Notes: a model not told the origin generated them from the letters alone. A stretch of DNA of 8,076 nucleotides from JBEKJU01 sp050011095 (GCA_050011095.1 JBEKJU010000158.1:1-8076); one strand, 5' to 3'; counted from the first letter of the stretch, positions 1-7,134 are shown. Program-made: numbers and translations.

Positions 1-1
1 C

Positions 2-1009
2 GCCGTGAAAGGCGCCTTTCTAGGGCTCGTCGGGGCCGTCCTCGGTGTCTGGGCGCTTGTTCACGCGGGGGGCTTCGGCAGCATATCGACTGCCCTCATG
101 GCGCAGAAACCTACCCTTATGGCCCTCATCGACCCCACCCTTCCCAAGGTGGGCATGACGCAGCTCTTCTCAAGCTGGGTAGGCATTCTCGCGACGCCGG
201 TCATCTTCTTCACCATGTCCGTCGGCTTTCCTCACAACGTGAGCAGGTTCCTAGGTATGAAGAAATTGTCGCGGAAAGAGTTTATCCTGCTTTGCTTTGT
301 GGTATGGGTCACCGCCGGCATCCCGGTGATGCTCGATTGTTCGAGTAATGGGCTTGTGGCGCGCATGATCTTCGGCACGAACCTCCTGGCCAACAAGACA
401 TGGGGCGCCGATCTCGCGGCCCCGATGCTCAGCTGGGCCATTGGTGGTGTCCCGCTGCTCTCCGTCTATCTGACCGGTGTTGTCGGCGCGGCCCTGGGGA
501 CCCTCTCTGCCATGGTCTTCATCATGAGCGCAAACGTGACAAGGGACATCATAAAGCTCTGGCGGCCGAAAACGTCGGATAAGTCGATGTTTTACCTCGG
601 CTACTTCCTGATCGCCCTCTTCCTTTTCCTGCCTTTCTATTTCACACTCCAGCGGCCGCCCGCGCTCCTCGCCGTCTTTATGGGGCTCGCCGCTATGGGC
701 CTCGGCGCGGTCTTCTTCTTCGTCACTGTCGTCTCTTACTACTGGAAACGGGCAACTAAGTTCGGAGCAACCCTGACGGTGATCTACGGCACCGCTGCCA
801 CCCTCTGGGGCGGCTGGGCAGTGCTCGGAAGGAAACCGCCGCTGCTCGGCATGGGCACGATGGAGTGGATACTGATCGGCGGCTGCCTGATCCTCTATTT
901 CGGCGGAAGTCTCGTCTCAAGGCCGCCTTCAGCGGAGCTGATAGACAGACTCTTCTCCCGCACAACCGAAGCAAAGGCGGCAGGGGAAAAGGGAAGGGCG
1001 CGTGCGTGA
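2..1009 (+). CDS. Solute:sodium symporter family transporter, C-terminal part (5' end outside window)
   Basis: This is an integral membrane protein that most resembles the solute:sodium symporter (SSS) family, which imports organic acids, sugars or amino acids with Na+. The frame is open to the left edge. A GTG at position 5 could be read as a start, but there is no room to see a ribosome binding site, and 334 residues is well short of the roughly 480-550 usual for the family, so I treat it as 5'-truncated. Numbering from that GTG, hydrophobic segments lie near 5-20, 57-74, 92-110, 140-176, 198-215, 219-246, 255-273 and 286-303. The SSS-like loop GFPHNVSRF (74-82) and the segment ending SANVTRDII (175-183) match conserved family regions. 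The C-terminal tail is basic and soluble. Substrate cannot be read from the sequence; the downstream iorAB and CoA-ligase genes suggest a carboxylic acid. It ends 87 bases before iorA. Confidence 0.75.
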   Translation, partial: AVKGAFLGLVGAVLGVWALVHAGGFGSISTALMAQKPTLMALIDPTLPKVGMTQLFSSWVGILATPVIFFTMSVGFPHNVSRFLGMKKLSRKEFILLCFVVWVTAGIPVMLDCSSNGLVARMIFGTNLLANKTWGADLAAPMLSWAIGGVPLLSVYLTGVVGAALGTLSAMVFIMSANVTRDIIKLWRPKTSDKSMFYLGYFLIALFLFLPFYFTLQRPPALLAVFMGLAAMGLGAVFFFVTVVSYYWKRATKFGATLTVIYGTAATLWGGWAVLGRKPPLLGMGTMEWILIGGCLILYFGGSLVSRPPSAELIDRLFSRTTEAKAAGEKGRARA

Positions 1010-1054
1010 GAAGGGGCGACATGCACGCAAGGTAATCAGGAAATTGAGTTTTCA

Positions 1055-1074
1055 GGCTGCCCGCATAGGCAGCC
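1055..1074 (+). other. Perfect 7-bp hairpin between the symporter gene and iorA
   Basis: The arms GGCTGCC (1055-1061) and GGCAGCC (1068-1074) are perfectly complementary around a 6-base loop, CGCATA. No run of T follows on either strand, so it is not a convincing intrinsic terminator. It could be an mRNA stability or processing hairpin separating the symporter message from iorAB, or part of a leader. It sits 12 bases upstream of the iorA ribosome binding site. Confidence 0.4.
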
Positions 1075-1085
1075 ATAAGCCAACC

Positions 1086-1093
1086 AAGGGGGA
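1086..1093 (+). promoter_or_regulatory. Ribosome binding site of iorA
   Basis: A purine-rich Shine-Dalgarno AAGGGGGA lies just before the ATG at 1097 and fixes that start. The reading frame from this ATG begins directly with the GNEAIARGA-type N-terminus expected for the family. Confidence 0.7.
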
Positions 1094-1096
1094 ACT

Positions 1097-2902
1097 ATGA
1101 AAAAGGTTTTACAGGGAAACGAAGCAATCGCGAGGGGCGCCTGGGAGGCGGGTGTGACCGTGGCGGCCGCCTACCCGGGGACCCCGAGCAGCGAGATACT
1201 CGCCGAGATTGCCAACTACAAGGAGATCGTGGCCCAGTGGTCGCCCAATGAGAAGGTGGCCGTCGAGGTCGCGTCAGGCGCCGCCATCGCGGGCGCAAGG
1301 GCCATTGCCTGCATGAAGCACGTGGGGCTGAATGTAGCCTCCGACCCGTTCATGACGCTCGCCTATACCGGCATCAAGGGCGGATTCGTCATCGTCGTGG
1401 CGGACGACCCGAATGTCCACAGCTCCCAGAACGAGCAGGATTCTAGGAACTGGGCGCGCTTCGCTAAAGTGCCCATGCTCGAGCCGGGCGACGCCGAGGA
1501 GTGCAAGGCATTCACGAAGATTGCCTTCGAGATAAGCGAAACCTTCGATACGCCCGTGCTCCTGAAGGGTGAGACGAGGGTCTCCCATTCCGACTCCATC
1601 GTTGAGCTGGGCGAGCGGGTCGCCTCGCCCGTTCAGCTCGGCCTAGACAGGAAGGACGCGCCCAAGTACGTCATGGTCCCGGCAAACGTCCGGGTGAGAC
1701 GGAAGATCATCGAGGAGAGGATGAGGAAACTCGAGGCCTACGCCGATGAGTTTCCCGGTAACGTGATGGAGATCGCAAGCCCGGATATAGGCGTGATCAC
1801 CTCGGGCGCCGCCTACATGTATACGAAGGAAGTCTTCCCGGACTATTCGTATCTGAAGCTCGGCATGGTCTGGCCCCTGCCGAAGGGGCTCCTTGCGGAT
1901 TTCTTCAAGAAGGTGAAGAAGGTGATAGTCGTCGAGGAGCTCGACCCGTTTTTGGAGACGGAGATCAAGGCGCTCGGCTACAAGATTTTCCACGGCAAGG
2001 ACGTCATTCCGAACATGTACGAGCTCACCCCTGAGATCGTCGCAAAATCGCTCCTCGGGAAGAAATACAAGGAACCGAAGATCAGGGTCAAGCCGGAAGA
2101 CCTGCCCAAAAGACCGCCGAACATGTGTCCCGGCTGTTCCCACAGGGCGCTCTTCTACTCCCTCAAGAAGCTCGGCGCCTTTGTCTTCGGTGACATAGGC
2201 TGCTATACTCTCGCATTCGCCCCTCCCCTCCAGGCACTCCACACGACCGTCTGCATGGGGGCGAGTGTGGGCCAGGCCTACGGCGCGGGCAAGGCCCTCG
2301 GGAAAGAGGGCCTAGGCAAGATCTGCGCCGTGCTCGGTGACTCGACCTTCCTCCACGGCGGCATCGCTCCGGTCATGGACACGGTCTACAACAAGGGGTA
2401 TTCGACGACGATTATTCTCGACAACAGGACGACCGGCATGACGGGCCTCCAGGAGCATGCGGGCACGGGCTACACGCTGAAAGGGGAGCCCGCGAACATG
2501 ATCGACTACGAGAAGCTCGTCAGCGCCCTCGGCGTCACGAGCATCCGCAAGGTCGACCCCTATAACCTGAAAGAGACCATGGAGACGATAAAGGAAGAGA
2601 TGGAAAAGGACGAGGCATCCGTCGTCATTACCGAGAACGGCCCCTGCATGCTCCATAGGAGGGAGAAACGGGGGTTCGAGAACCCCTACTTTCTCGTAGA
2701 CACGGACGCGTGCCGGGGCTGCAAGGTCTGCCTGGATCTCGGCTGCCCGGCCATCAGCTGGGTCGATCAGGAAGGGAAGACAAAAGACGGCAAGAAGAGA
2801 AAGGGGACGGTCTCGATCAACAGGCTCCAGTGTCCTGGCTGCGGCCTCTGCGCGCAGGTATGCAAGTTCGAATCGATTCTTCCGGGAAAGGCAGGTGCGT
2901 GA
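1097..2902 (+). CDS. iorA: Indolepyruvate:ferredoxin oxidoreductase, alpha subunit (IorA)
   Basis: IorA is the catalytic subunit of the thiamine-diphosphate enzyme that oxidatively decarboxylates aryl-2-oxoacids (indolepyruvate, phenylpyruvate, 4-hydroxyphenylpyruvate) with CoA, giving arylacetyl-CoA, CO2 and reduced ferredoxin in the cytoplasm. At 601 residues it has normal family length. The N-terminal pyruvate-ferredoxin-oxidoreductase-like domain starts with GNEAIARGAWEAG and AYPGTPSSEI. The CPGCSHR motif is at 344-350. The ThDP-binding domain carries GDS (414-416) and, about 26 residues on, DNRTTGMTG (442-450), the usual GDG/GDS...N cofactor motif. The C-terminal ferredoxin-like domain has two [4Fe-4S] motifs: C539, C542, C545, C550 and C579, C582, C585, C589. 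The last Cys is followed by Lys rather than the more common Pro. It overlaps iorB by one base (TGATG), implying translational coupling. Substrate preference within the IorA family is not visible; branched-chain or other 2-oxoacids remain possible. Confidence 0.96.
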   Translation: MKKVLQGNEAIARGAWEAGVTVAAAYPGTPSSEILAEIANYKEIVAQWSPNEKVAVEVASGAAIAGARAIACMKHVGLNVASDPFMTLAYTGIKGGFVIVVADDPNVHSSQNEQDSRNWARFAKVPMLEPGDAEECKAFTKIAFEISETFDTPVLLKGETRVSHSDSIVELGERVASPVQLGLDRKDAPKYVMVPANVRVRRKIIEERMRKLEAYADEFPGNVMEIASPDIGVITSGAAYMYTKEVFPDYSYLKLGMVWPLPKGLLADFFKKVKKVIVVEELDPFLETEIKALGYKIFHGKDVIPNMYELTPEIVAKSLLGKKYKEPKIRVKPEDLPKRPPNMCPGCSHRALFYSLKKLGAFVFGDIGCYTLAFAPPLQALHTTVCMGASVGQAYGAGKALGKEGLGKICAVLGDSTFLHGGIAPVMDTVYNKGYSTTIILDNRTTGMTGLQEHAGTGYTLKGEPANMIDYEKLVSALGVTSIRKVDPYNLKETMETIKEEMEKDEASVVITENGPCMLHRREKRGFENPYFLVDTDACRGCKVCLDLGCPAISWVDQEGKTKDGKKRKGTVSINRLQCPGCGLCAQVCKFESILPGKAGA

Positions 2903-3480
2903 TGGTAACCAATATACTACTCTCCGGTGTCGGCGGGCAGGGTGCGATCCTCGCTAGCAACATCCTCGCCCATGTGTTTGTGGAAGCGGGTTATGACGTC
3001 AAGAAGAGCGAGGTCCACGGAATGGCCCAGCGAGGGGGCGACGTGACGACTCACTTCAGGTTCGGCAAGAAGGTCTACTCGCCGCTCATCCCTTACGGCG
3101 AAGTCGATTTCCTGCTCGCCTTCGAGCTGCTGGAGGCGCTCAGGTACATCAACAACTGCAAGGAGTCGGCACGGATCGTCATCAATGACCAGAAGATATT
3201 GCCCCCCGCCGTCAACCTGGGGCTCGCCTCGTACCCTGGGGACATAGAGGCCACGTTCAAGAAGTATTTCAAGGATAACGTGCACGTCGTCAAGGGCCAG
3301 GAGCTCGCCCTCTCGCTCGGGAACGCCCAGGCGGCGAACGTGGTGCTCGTGGGCGCCTTTTCCAATTTTTTCCCCGAGATCACGGACGACATGTGGACGA
3401 GTGCCCTTACGGACCTGCTCCCGAAGAAGATCCACGAGCTCAACATAAAGGCCTTCAGGGAAGGGAAAAAGGCGCTATAA
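2902..3480 (+). CDS. iorB: Indolepyruvate:ferredoxin oxidoreductase, beta subunit (IorB)
   Basis: IorB is the small partner subunit of IorA, corresponding to the gamma domain of pyruvate:ferredoxin oxidoreductases; the complex is active only with both subunits. The 192-residue product has the family hallmarks near the N-terminus: the glycine-rich GVGGQG (9-14) and VHGMAQRGG (38-46), followed by the POR-gamma fold. The ATG at 2902 overlaps the last base of the iorA stop. A GTG one codon earlier (2899) is also in frame, but the ATG is favoured because AAAGG at 2887-2891 is about 10 bases upstream and the next residues match the usual IorB start. The open frame continues further upstream inside iorA, but that extension is just iorA in another frame. 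The stop is followed after 17 bases by an acyl-CoA synthetase gene, so all three are probably co-transcribed. Confidence 0.95.
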   Translation: MVTNILLSGVGGQGAILASNILAHVFVEAGYDVKKSEVHGMAQRGGDVTTHFRFGKKVYSPLIPYGEVDFLLAFELLEALRYINNCKESARIVINDQKILPPAVNLGLASYPGDIEATFKKYFKDNVHVVKGQELALSLGNAQAANVVLVGAFSNFFPEITDDMWTSALTDLLPKKIHELNIKAFREGKKAL

Positions 3481-3486
3481 GAAAAT

Positions 3487-3494
3487 AGGGGGGA
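3487..3494 (+). promoter_or_regulatory. Ribosome binding site of the first acyl-CoA synthetase
   Basis: A strong Shine-Dalgarno AGGGGGGA precedes the ATG at 3498 within the 17-base gap after iorB. The gap is too small for a separate promoter outside iorB. Confidence 0.65.
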
Positions 3495-3497
3495 ATC

Positions 3498-5093
3498 ATG
3501 AATTTTGCGCGTTTCTGCCGTCTCAATGCGAGTAAGTATCCGGAGCGGGAGTTCCTGATCGAGAGCTATCCGTCGAAGAAGATGCGCCGGACCCTGACAT
3601 GGCGGGGGATCGAGGAGCAGACGAACAAGGTCGCCAACTACCTCGTGGGGGTGTGCGGCGTCAAGAAGGGGGACGTGGTGCAGCACCTCCTCCTCAACAG
3701 CCTCGAATGGTACGTCACCTACATGGGGGCCCTCAAGGCGGGGGCCGCGATCAGCCCTCTCAACTTCCGCTTTGCCAGCGGCGACATCAAGTACGCGTGC
3801 GACGTCACGCGGAGCAAGGTCTTCATCCTGGGCGAGGCCTTCGTGCCCAGGGTCGAGCCGATCATGACGCAGATGGAATACTGCAGGCACTACATCTGTG
3901 TGGGGGAGAATTCGCCTGCATCCATGAAGGCCTACGGAGAGATCATCGAGAGCGGTGACGGCTCGCCTGTCTGCGTCGATGCGGCGGACGATGACATGGC
4001 GGAGCTCATGTTCACCTCGGGTACGACGGGGGCGCCGAAACCCGTCTCTCACACCCACGGCACGCTTTTTTGGATCGGCATCGGCAATGCCCTGACGTAC
4101 AACGAGGGGCACATGAGCGTCTACCTTTCGCCCCATCCCTTCTATCACAGCGGCACGCTCTTTCTGTCGTTCCCCTGCTATATCGCGGCGGGGAAGATCC
4201 TCATGCCCATGGAGCTTACGCCTGAGCACTACCTGAGATCGATTGCCGACGAGCACTGCACGGGCGGCTGGAACACAGTGCCCACGTGGGCCGACCTTCT
4301 CTCCGCGATCAAGTCGGGTCAGATCAATCTACAGGATTACGACCTCTCGGCATTAAAACACATCGAGATAGGCGCGCAGCCCGTGCCGTACTCGCTTCTT
4401 GAAGATTCGAAAAAGATATTCCCCGGCCTGCCCATCGCCAACATCTACGGCATCACGGAAGGCGGCGGCGGCGGGACCCTCAACTGCTATGACGACGACA
4501 TCATGAGAAAACCCGGCTCAATCGGCAAGGCGACCGCCTTCATGGAAGCGAAGGTGGTCGACTCGGCTGACAACGAGCTGCCCGCCGGCTCCGTGGGAGA
4601 GCTCCTGCTCAAGGGGCCGAGACTGATGAAGGAGTATGCCTTCAACCAGGAGATGACGGCGAAGACCATTCCCGACGGCTGGCTCCACACTGGAGACCTC
4701 GCGTACAAGGACGAGGAAGGGTTCATTTTCTTCGCGGACCGGGCGAAAGACCTCATCATCAGGGGCGGCGAGAACATCTTCCCCGCGGAGATCGAGGACG
4801 CCTTGCGGAAGCACCCGAAGATCCAGGACGTGGCGGTGCTCGGATACCCCCACCCCCGGCTGGTGGAGATCGTCATGGCGGTTATCCAGGTGAGGCCGGG
4901 CGAGGTCCTGACGGACGATGAGGTAATAAACTTCTTGAAAGACGGGGGGTTTGCCAAGTACAAGTGGCCTGAAAAGATCGTCCAGGCCGATGTGCCTAGA
5001 AACCCTTCCGGCAAGATCGAAAAGCCCAAGCTCAGGGAGATGTACGTTAAATCGGCAAAGGAAGCGATGGAGAAAGAATTCAGGAAACAATAG
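3498..5093 (+). CDS. Acyl-CoA synthetase (AMP-forming), class I adenylate-forming enzyme
   Basis: It activates a carboxylic acid with ATP to an acyl-adenylate and then forms the CoA thioester. The 531 residues include the large AMP-binding N-terminal domain and the small C-terminal lid. Motifs seen: the phosphate-binding loop TSGTTGAPKPV (173-183), YGITE (317-321), the ATP-ribose aspartate D400 in HTGDL, the hinge-region DR (414-415), GGENIFPAEIE (423-433) and the lid lysine K506 in NPSGKIEK. The phosphate loop reads PKPV where most relatives have PKGV, and YGITE is followed by five glycines; all catalytic positions otherwise look intact. The 17-base spacing after iorB argues for one operon. 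Possible substrates are arylacetates or other aromatic, medium-chain or branched acids; the sequence alone does not decide. It may re-activate acids related to the IorAB product or start degradation of an imported acid. Confidence 0.9.
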   Translation: MNFARFCRLNASKYPEREFLIESYPSKKMRRTLTWRGIEEQTNKVANYLVGVCGVKKGDVVQHLLLNSLEWYVTYMGALKAGAAISPLNFRFASGDIKYACDVTRSKVFILGEAFVPRVEPIMTQMEYCRHYICVGENSPASMKAYGEIIESGDGSPVCVDAADDDMAELMFTSGTTGAPKPVSHTHGTLFWIGIGNALTYNEGHMSVYLSPHPFYHSGTLFLSFPCYIAAGKILMPMELTPEHYLRSIADEHCTGGWNTVPTWADLLSAIKSGQINLQDYDLSALKHIEIGAQPVPYSLLEDSKKIFPGLPIANIYGITEGGGGGTLNCYDDDIMRKPGSIGKATAFMEAKVVDSADNELPAGSVGELLLKGPRLMKEYAFNQEMTAKTIPDGWLHTGDLAYKDEEGFIFFADRAKDLIIRGGENIFPAEIEDALRKHPKIQDVAVLGYPHPRLVEIVMAVIQVRPGEVLTDDEVINFLKDGGFAKYKWPEKIVQADVPRNPSGKIEKPKLREMYVKSAKEAMEKEFRKQ

Positions 5094-5127
5094 GATCAGG
5101 CGGATCGCGAGAGAAGGGCTCGGAAGG

Positions 5128-5261
5128 AAATAAATGAGTCAGATGGCGAAGGATTTTTGGCCGATCGGCGAGGCGCGGAAAGGCCAAATGTACTGGATGT
5201 ACATGACCTTTTCGCAACGAAGGGGGCGGACAAAAAGACGAGCCAGATGGCCCATTTATTT
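5128..5261 (+). repeat. Palindromic intergenic element with imperfect terminal inverted repeats (possible dispersed repeat)
   Basis: The gap between the two synthetase genes is mostly filled by a symmetrical element. Its ends are inverted: AAATAAATG at 5128-5136 and CATTTATTT at 5253-5261. Just inside are near-identical direct copies GAGTCAGATGGC (5136-5147) and GAGCCAGATGGC (5240-5251). The centre holds a 10-bp palindrome GCCGATCGGC (5160-5169) and a long hairpin at 5175-5215: GCGGAAAGG pairs with CCTTTTCGC (one G-U), then ATGTAC pairs with GTACAT around the loop TGGAT. No transposase is present. The architecture fits a MITE- or REP-like element, and I recall similar sequences between genes of deltaproteobacteria, but copy number cannot be shown from this window. 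Confidence 0.5.
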
Positions 5262-5278
5262 TCTGACGAGCCCTAAGC

Positions 5279-5307
5279 ATGGTCCTTTTTATAAGTAACG
5301 CTAAAAT
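5279..5307 (+). promoter_or_regulatory. Possible sigma-70-type promoter for the second acyl-CoA synthetase
   Basis: A short AT-rich stretch after the repeat-like element contains TAAAAT (5302-5307), a good -10 match. The hexamer 17 bases upstream (ATGGTC, 5279-5284) is a poor -35. Transcription would begin about 15 bases before the ATG. The local drop in GC is the main support. Confidence 0.25.
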
Positions 5308-5316
5308 TCTATTTTT

Positions 5317-5322
5317 AGGGGG
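5317..5322 (+). promoter_or_regulatory. Ribosome binding site of the second acyl-CoA synthetase
   Basis: AGGGGG lies six bases before the ATG at 5329 and supports that start. Confidence 0.65.
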
Positions 5323-5328
5323 TTTTGC

Positions 5329-6906
5329 ATGAAACTTGGACACTGGATGACAGCGAAGGACGTGGTGAGGGTGAACGCCAACAAGTGGCCCAACAAGGTG
5401 GGGGTCAAGGACCTGAACAAGTCTTACACCTTCAAGGAATGGAACGAGCGGTCGTGCCGGCTCGCCAACGCGTTGGCCGGCCTCGGCCTGAAAAAGGGGG
5501 ACAGGTTTGCCGCGCTCGCGTACAACTGCGTTGAATGGATGGACATATACACGGCCGCCGCAAAGGGGGGGTTCATCTGCGTCCCCATAATGTTCAGGCT
5601 GTCGGGGCCCGAGATGGAGTATATCATCAACCACTGCGAGGCCAAGGCCCTCATAGTTCAGGACCAGTGGGTGGACCATGTGAACGGCATGAAAAAGAAC
5701 CTGTCGACCGTGGAGAATTACATCTCCTTCGCCGTGGACAACCCCTCGTTCGACGGCTATCTCTCCTATGAAGACCTCCTCGCGAAATCGAGCCCGGAAG
5801 AGCCCGCCACCCAGGTGGACTCCGAAGACGTCTGGGTCATCATGTACACGGGGGGCACCACGGGAAAACCGAAGGGCGTCATGAAGACCCATGCCTCCCT
5901 GTTCGCCCAGTACTTCATCATGATCTTCGATCACCAGTTCAACTTCGACGATGTCAATCTCCTCGTCATGCCCTGCTGCCACGTGAACTCCCTCTTCTAC
6001 TCCTACGTGGCCACCTGGGTAGGGGGTACGGTCATGTGCTACAACATGGTGAGTTTCAACCCCGAGGACCTCCTGGAGACGTTCTCGGACCACAAGGTCA
6101 CCTTCACCTCTCTCGTCCCCACCCACTATATCATGATGCTTGCCCTCCCTGACGAGGTAAAGAAGAAGTACGACCTCACCTCCGTAAAGAAGCTCCTCAT
6201 CTCATCGGCTCCCGCGAGACGGGATACGAAGCTTGGCATCGTCGAGATGTTCAAGAACTCCGAGCTTTATGAGGCCTACGGCTCGACCGAGGCGGGTATC
6301 GTCACCGTCCTCAAGCCCCACGAGCAGCTCACAAAGCTCGGTTCCTGCGGCAGGGAGGTAATAGGCTCCGATGTGATCAGATTCTACGACGATGACGGCA
6401 ACCTCGTGAATGAGCCGAACAAGGTGGGCGAGCTTTACTCCCGGAGCCCCATGCTCTTCGACGGTTACTGGAAGGAGCCGGAGAAGACGGCCTCCGCCCT
6501 GAAGGGCGAATACTTCAGCGCGGGCGACATGGGCATGAGGGACGAAGAGGGTTTCATCTACCTCGTTGACAGGAAGGCCAACATGATCATTTCCGGCGGG
6601 GAGAACATCTTCCCCTCGGAAGTGGAGAACACCCTGGGCGGCCACCCCAAGGTCAAGGACGTGGCGGTCATCGGCATACCCCATGAGAAATGGGGCGAGC
6701 AGGTGACGGCGGTCGTCGTGCTCCACGAGGGTCAAACCGCGACACCTGAAGAGATCTCAAGCTTCTGCAAGGGAAAGATCGCAGGCTACAAGGTACCCAA
6801 GAACATCGTCTTCATCAAGGACGATGAGATGCCGAGATCGGGCGCCGGCAAGATCCTGCACCGGATACTGAGGGAAAAGTACGGTATGTGGAAAGACCAC
6901 GTATAG
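5329..6906 (+). CDS. Second acyl-CoA synthetase (AMP-forming), long-chain fatty-acid-CoA ligase-like
   Basis: A 525-residue AMP-forming acid:CoA ligase of the same superfamily as the upstream synthetase, but clearly diverged from it. It carries the canonical phosphate loop YTGGTTGKPKGV (173-184), YGSTE (317-321), the ATP-ribose aspartate D400 in SAGDM, the hinge-region DR (414-415), GGENIFPSEVE (423-433) and the lid lysine K508 in GAGKILHR. Both domains are complete and the length is normal. Where the first synthetase has HPFYHSGTLF this one has MPCCHVNSLFYSY; this region helps form the acyl pocket in the family, so the two probably prefer different acids. It is separated from the first synthetase by a 235-base gap with a repeat-like element, and may have its own promoter. 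The exact substrate (aromatic, medium- or long-chain acid) is not determinable from the sequence. Confidence 0.9.
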   Translation: MKLGHWMTAKDVVRVNANKWPNKVGVKDLNKSYTFKEWNERSCRLANALAGLGLKKGDRFAALAYNCVEWMDIYTAAAKGGFICVPIMFRLSGPEMEYIINHCEAKALIVQDQWVDHVNGMKKNLSTVENYISFAVDNPSFDGYLSYEDLLAKSSPEEPATQVDSEDVWVIMYTGGTTGKPKGVMKTHASLFAQYFIMIFDHQFNFDDVNLLVMPCCHVNSLFYSYVATWVGGTVMCYNMVSFNPEDLLETFSDHKVTFTSLVPTHYIMMLALPDEVKKKYDLTSVKKLLISSAPARRDTKLGIVEMFKNSELYEAYGSTEAGIVTVLKPHEQLTKLGSCGREVIGSDVIRFYDDDGNLVNEPNKVGELYSRSPMLFDGYWKEPEKTASALKGEYFSAGDMGMRDEEGFIYLVDRKANMIISGGENIFPSEVENTLGGHPKVKDVAVIGIPHEKWGEQVTAVVVLHEGQTATPEEISSFCKGKIAGYKVPKNIVFIKDDEMPRSGAGKILHRILREKYGMWKDHV

Positions 6907-6913
6907 GAGGCTG

Positions 6914-6982
6914 ATGGTCGCGTCTTCACATCTCCAGATTTTTCCTTTCCGTGAGGAGGAAGGCCCCGGCAGCTTCCGCTGA
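6914..6982 (+). CDS. Possible 22-codon leader ORF after the second synthetase
   Basis: An ATG at 6914 opens a 22-codon frame ending at TGA 6980-6982. A perfect AGGAGG (6905-6910) overlaps the stop codon of the synthetase, but it is only three bases from the ATG, closer than ideal. The encoded peptide has no run of one amino acid of the kind used in classic attenuation leaders. Its 3' end lies inside the first hairpin of the downstream structured leader, so translation could in principle affect folding. This may equally be chance. Confidence 0.2.
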   Translation: MVASSHLQIFPFREEEGPGSFR

Positions 6983-7134
6983 CGGAGGGGGCGACCGGGG
7001 GGGGTACCCACGCAGCGGGTCGCGCTTGCGGGTGTCCCGATAGCTGTAGTGCTACCGGGGAGCGGGCAGCTTGCGCCCCCCCCGACGTGTCGCTTTCGGC
7101 ACATAATCATAAGGACGCCCCGGAGAAGCGGGGC
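6964..7134 (+). promoter_or_regulatory. Highly structured 5' leader of the dehydratase gene (candidate cis-regulatory RNA)
   Basis: Most of the gap before the dehydratase gene can fold. Hairpin A pairs CTTCCG (6973-6978) with CGGAGG (6983-6988) around CTGA. Hairpin B (7008-7032) has AGCG/CGCT and CGC/GCG stems around loop GGTCG. Hairpin C (7036-7059) pairs CCCG-A-TAGC with GCTA-C-CGGG around TGTAGT. Hairpin D pairs GTGTCG (7087-7092) with CGGCAC (7097-7102). Eight G at 6997-7004 can pair with eight C at 7076-7083, extended by C6996-G7084, enclosing B and C as a multibranch. CCGGGG at 7055-7060 is also complementary to CCCCGG at 7118-7123, the terminator's 5' arm, so an antiterminator fold is possible. 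I do not recognise a known riboswitch class. A repetitive element is an alternative explanation. Confidence 0.45.

Noticed and set aside
5..7. GTG at the left edge as the true start of the symporter
   Set aside because: The frame is open to the edge and the protein would lack the first third of a normal symporter; truncation by the window is the simpler reading.
1643..2242. Minus-strand open frames inside iorA
   Set aside because: IorA motifs on the + strand cover the whole region; the opposite-strand translations carry no family signal.
2710..2901. N-terminal extension of IorB
   Set aside because: The upstream part is the iorA ferredoxin domain read in another frame; family IorB proteins begin at about the ATG at 2902.
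3093..4256. Long minus-strand open frame (387 codons) across iorB and the first synthetase
   Set aside because: It lies opposite two genes with clear family motifs, and its arginine/histidine/valine-rich translation is what antisense of GC-rich codons gives. No ribosome site or recognisable domain.
5134..5298. 54-codon + strand ORF in the gap between the ligase genes, with a GGAAGGAA ribosome-like site
   Set aside because: It lies almost entirely within the palindromic element, its composition (aromatic and basic residues) follows from the repeat sequence, and it resembles no protein I know. Better explained as a by-product of the repeat; homologous copies with conserved frame would change this.
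5080..6126. Minus-strand open frame (348 codons) across the intergenic element and the second synthetase
   Set aside because: Shadow of the + strand ligase; composition is antisense-like and no domain is recognisable.
6911..6945. Weak hairpin followed by ATTTTTCC after the second synthetase as its terminator
   Set aside because: Only a 4-bp stem with a 12-base loop; far weaker than the terminator at 7117-7139.
7034..7103. tRNA-like hairpins in the leader
   Set aside because: No cloverleaf, no T-loop GTTC-type consensus, and no acceptor stem of the right spacing.
7094..7118. Sigma-54 promoter suggested by CGGCAC upstream of the dehydratase
   Set aside because: The GC dinucleotide required ten bases after the GG is absent (TA instead).
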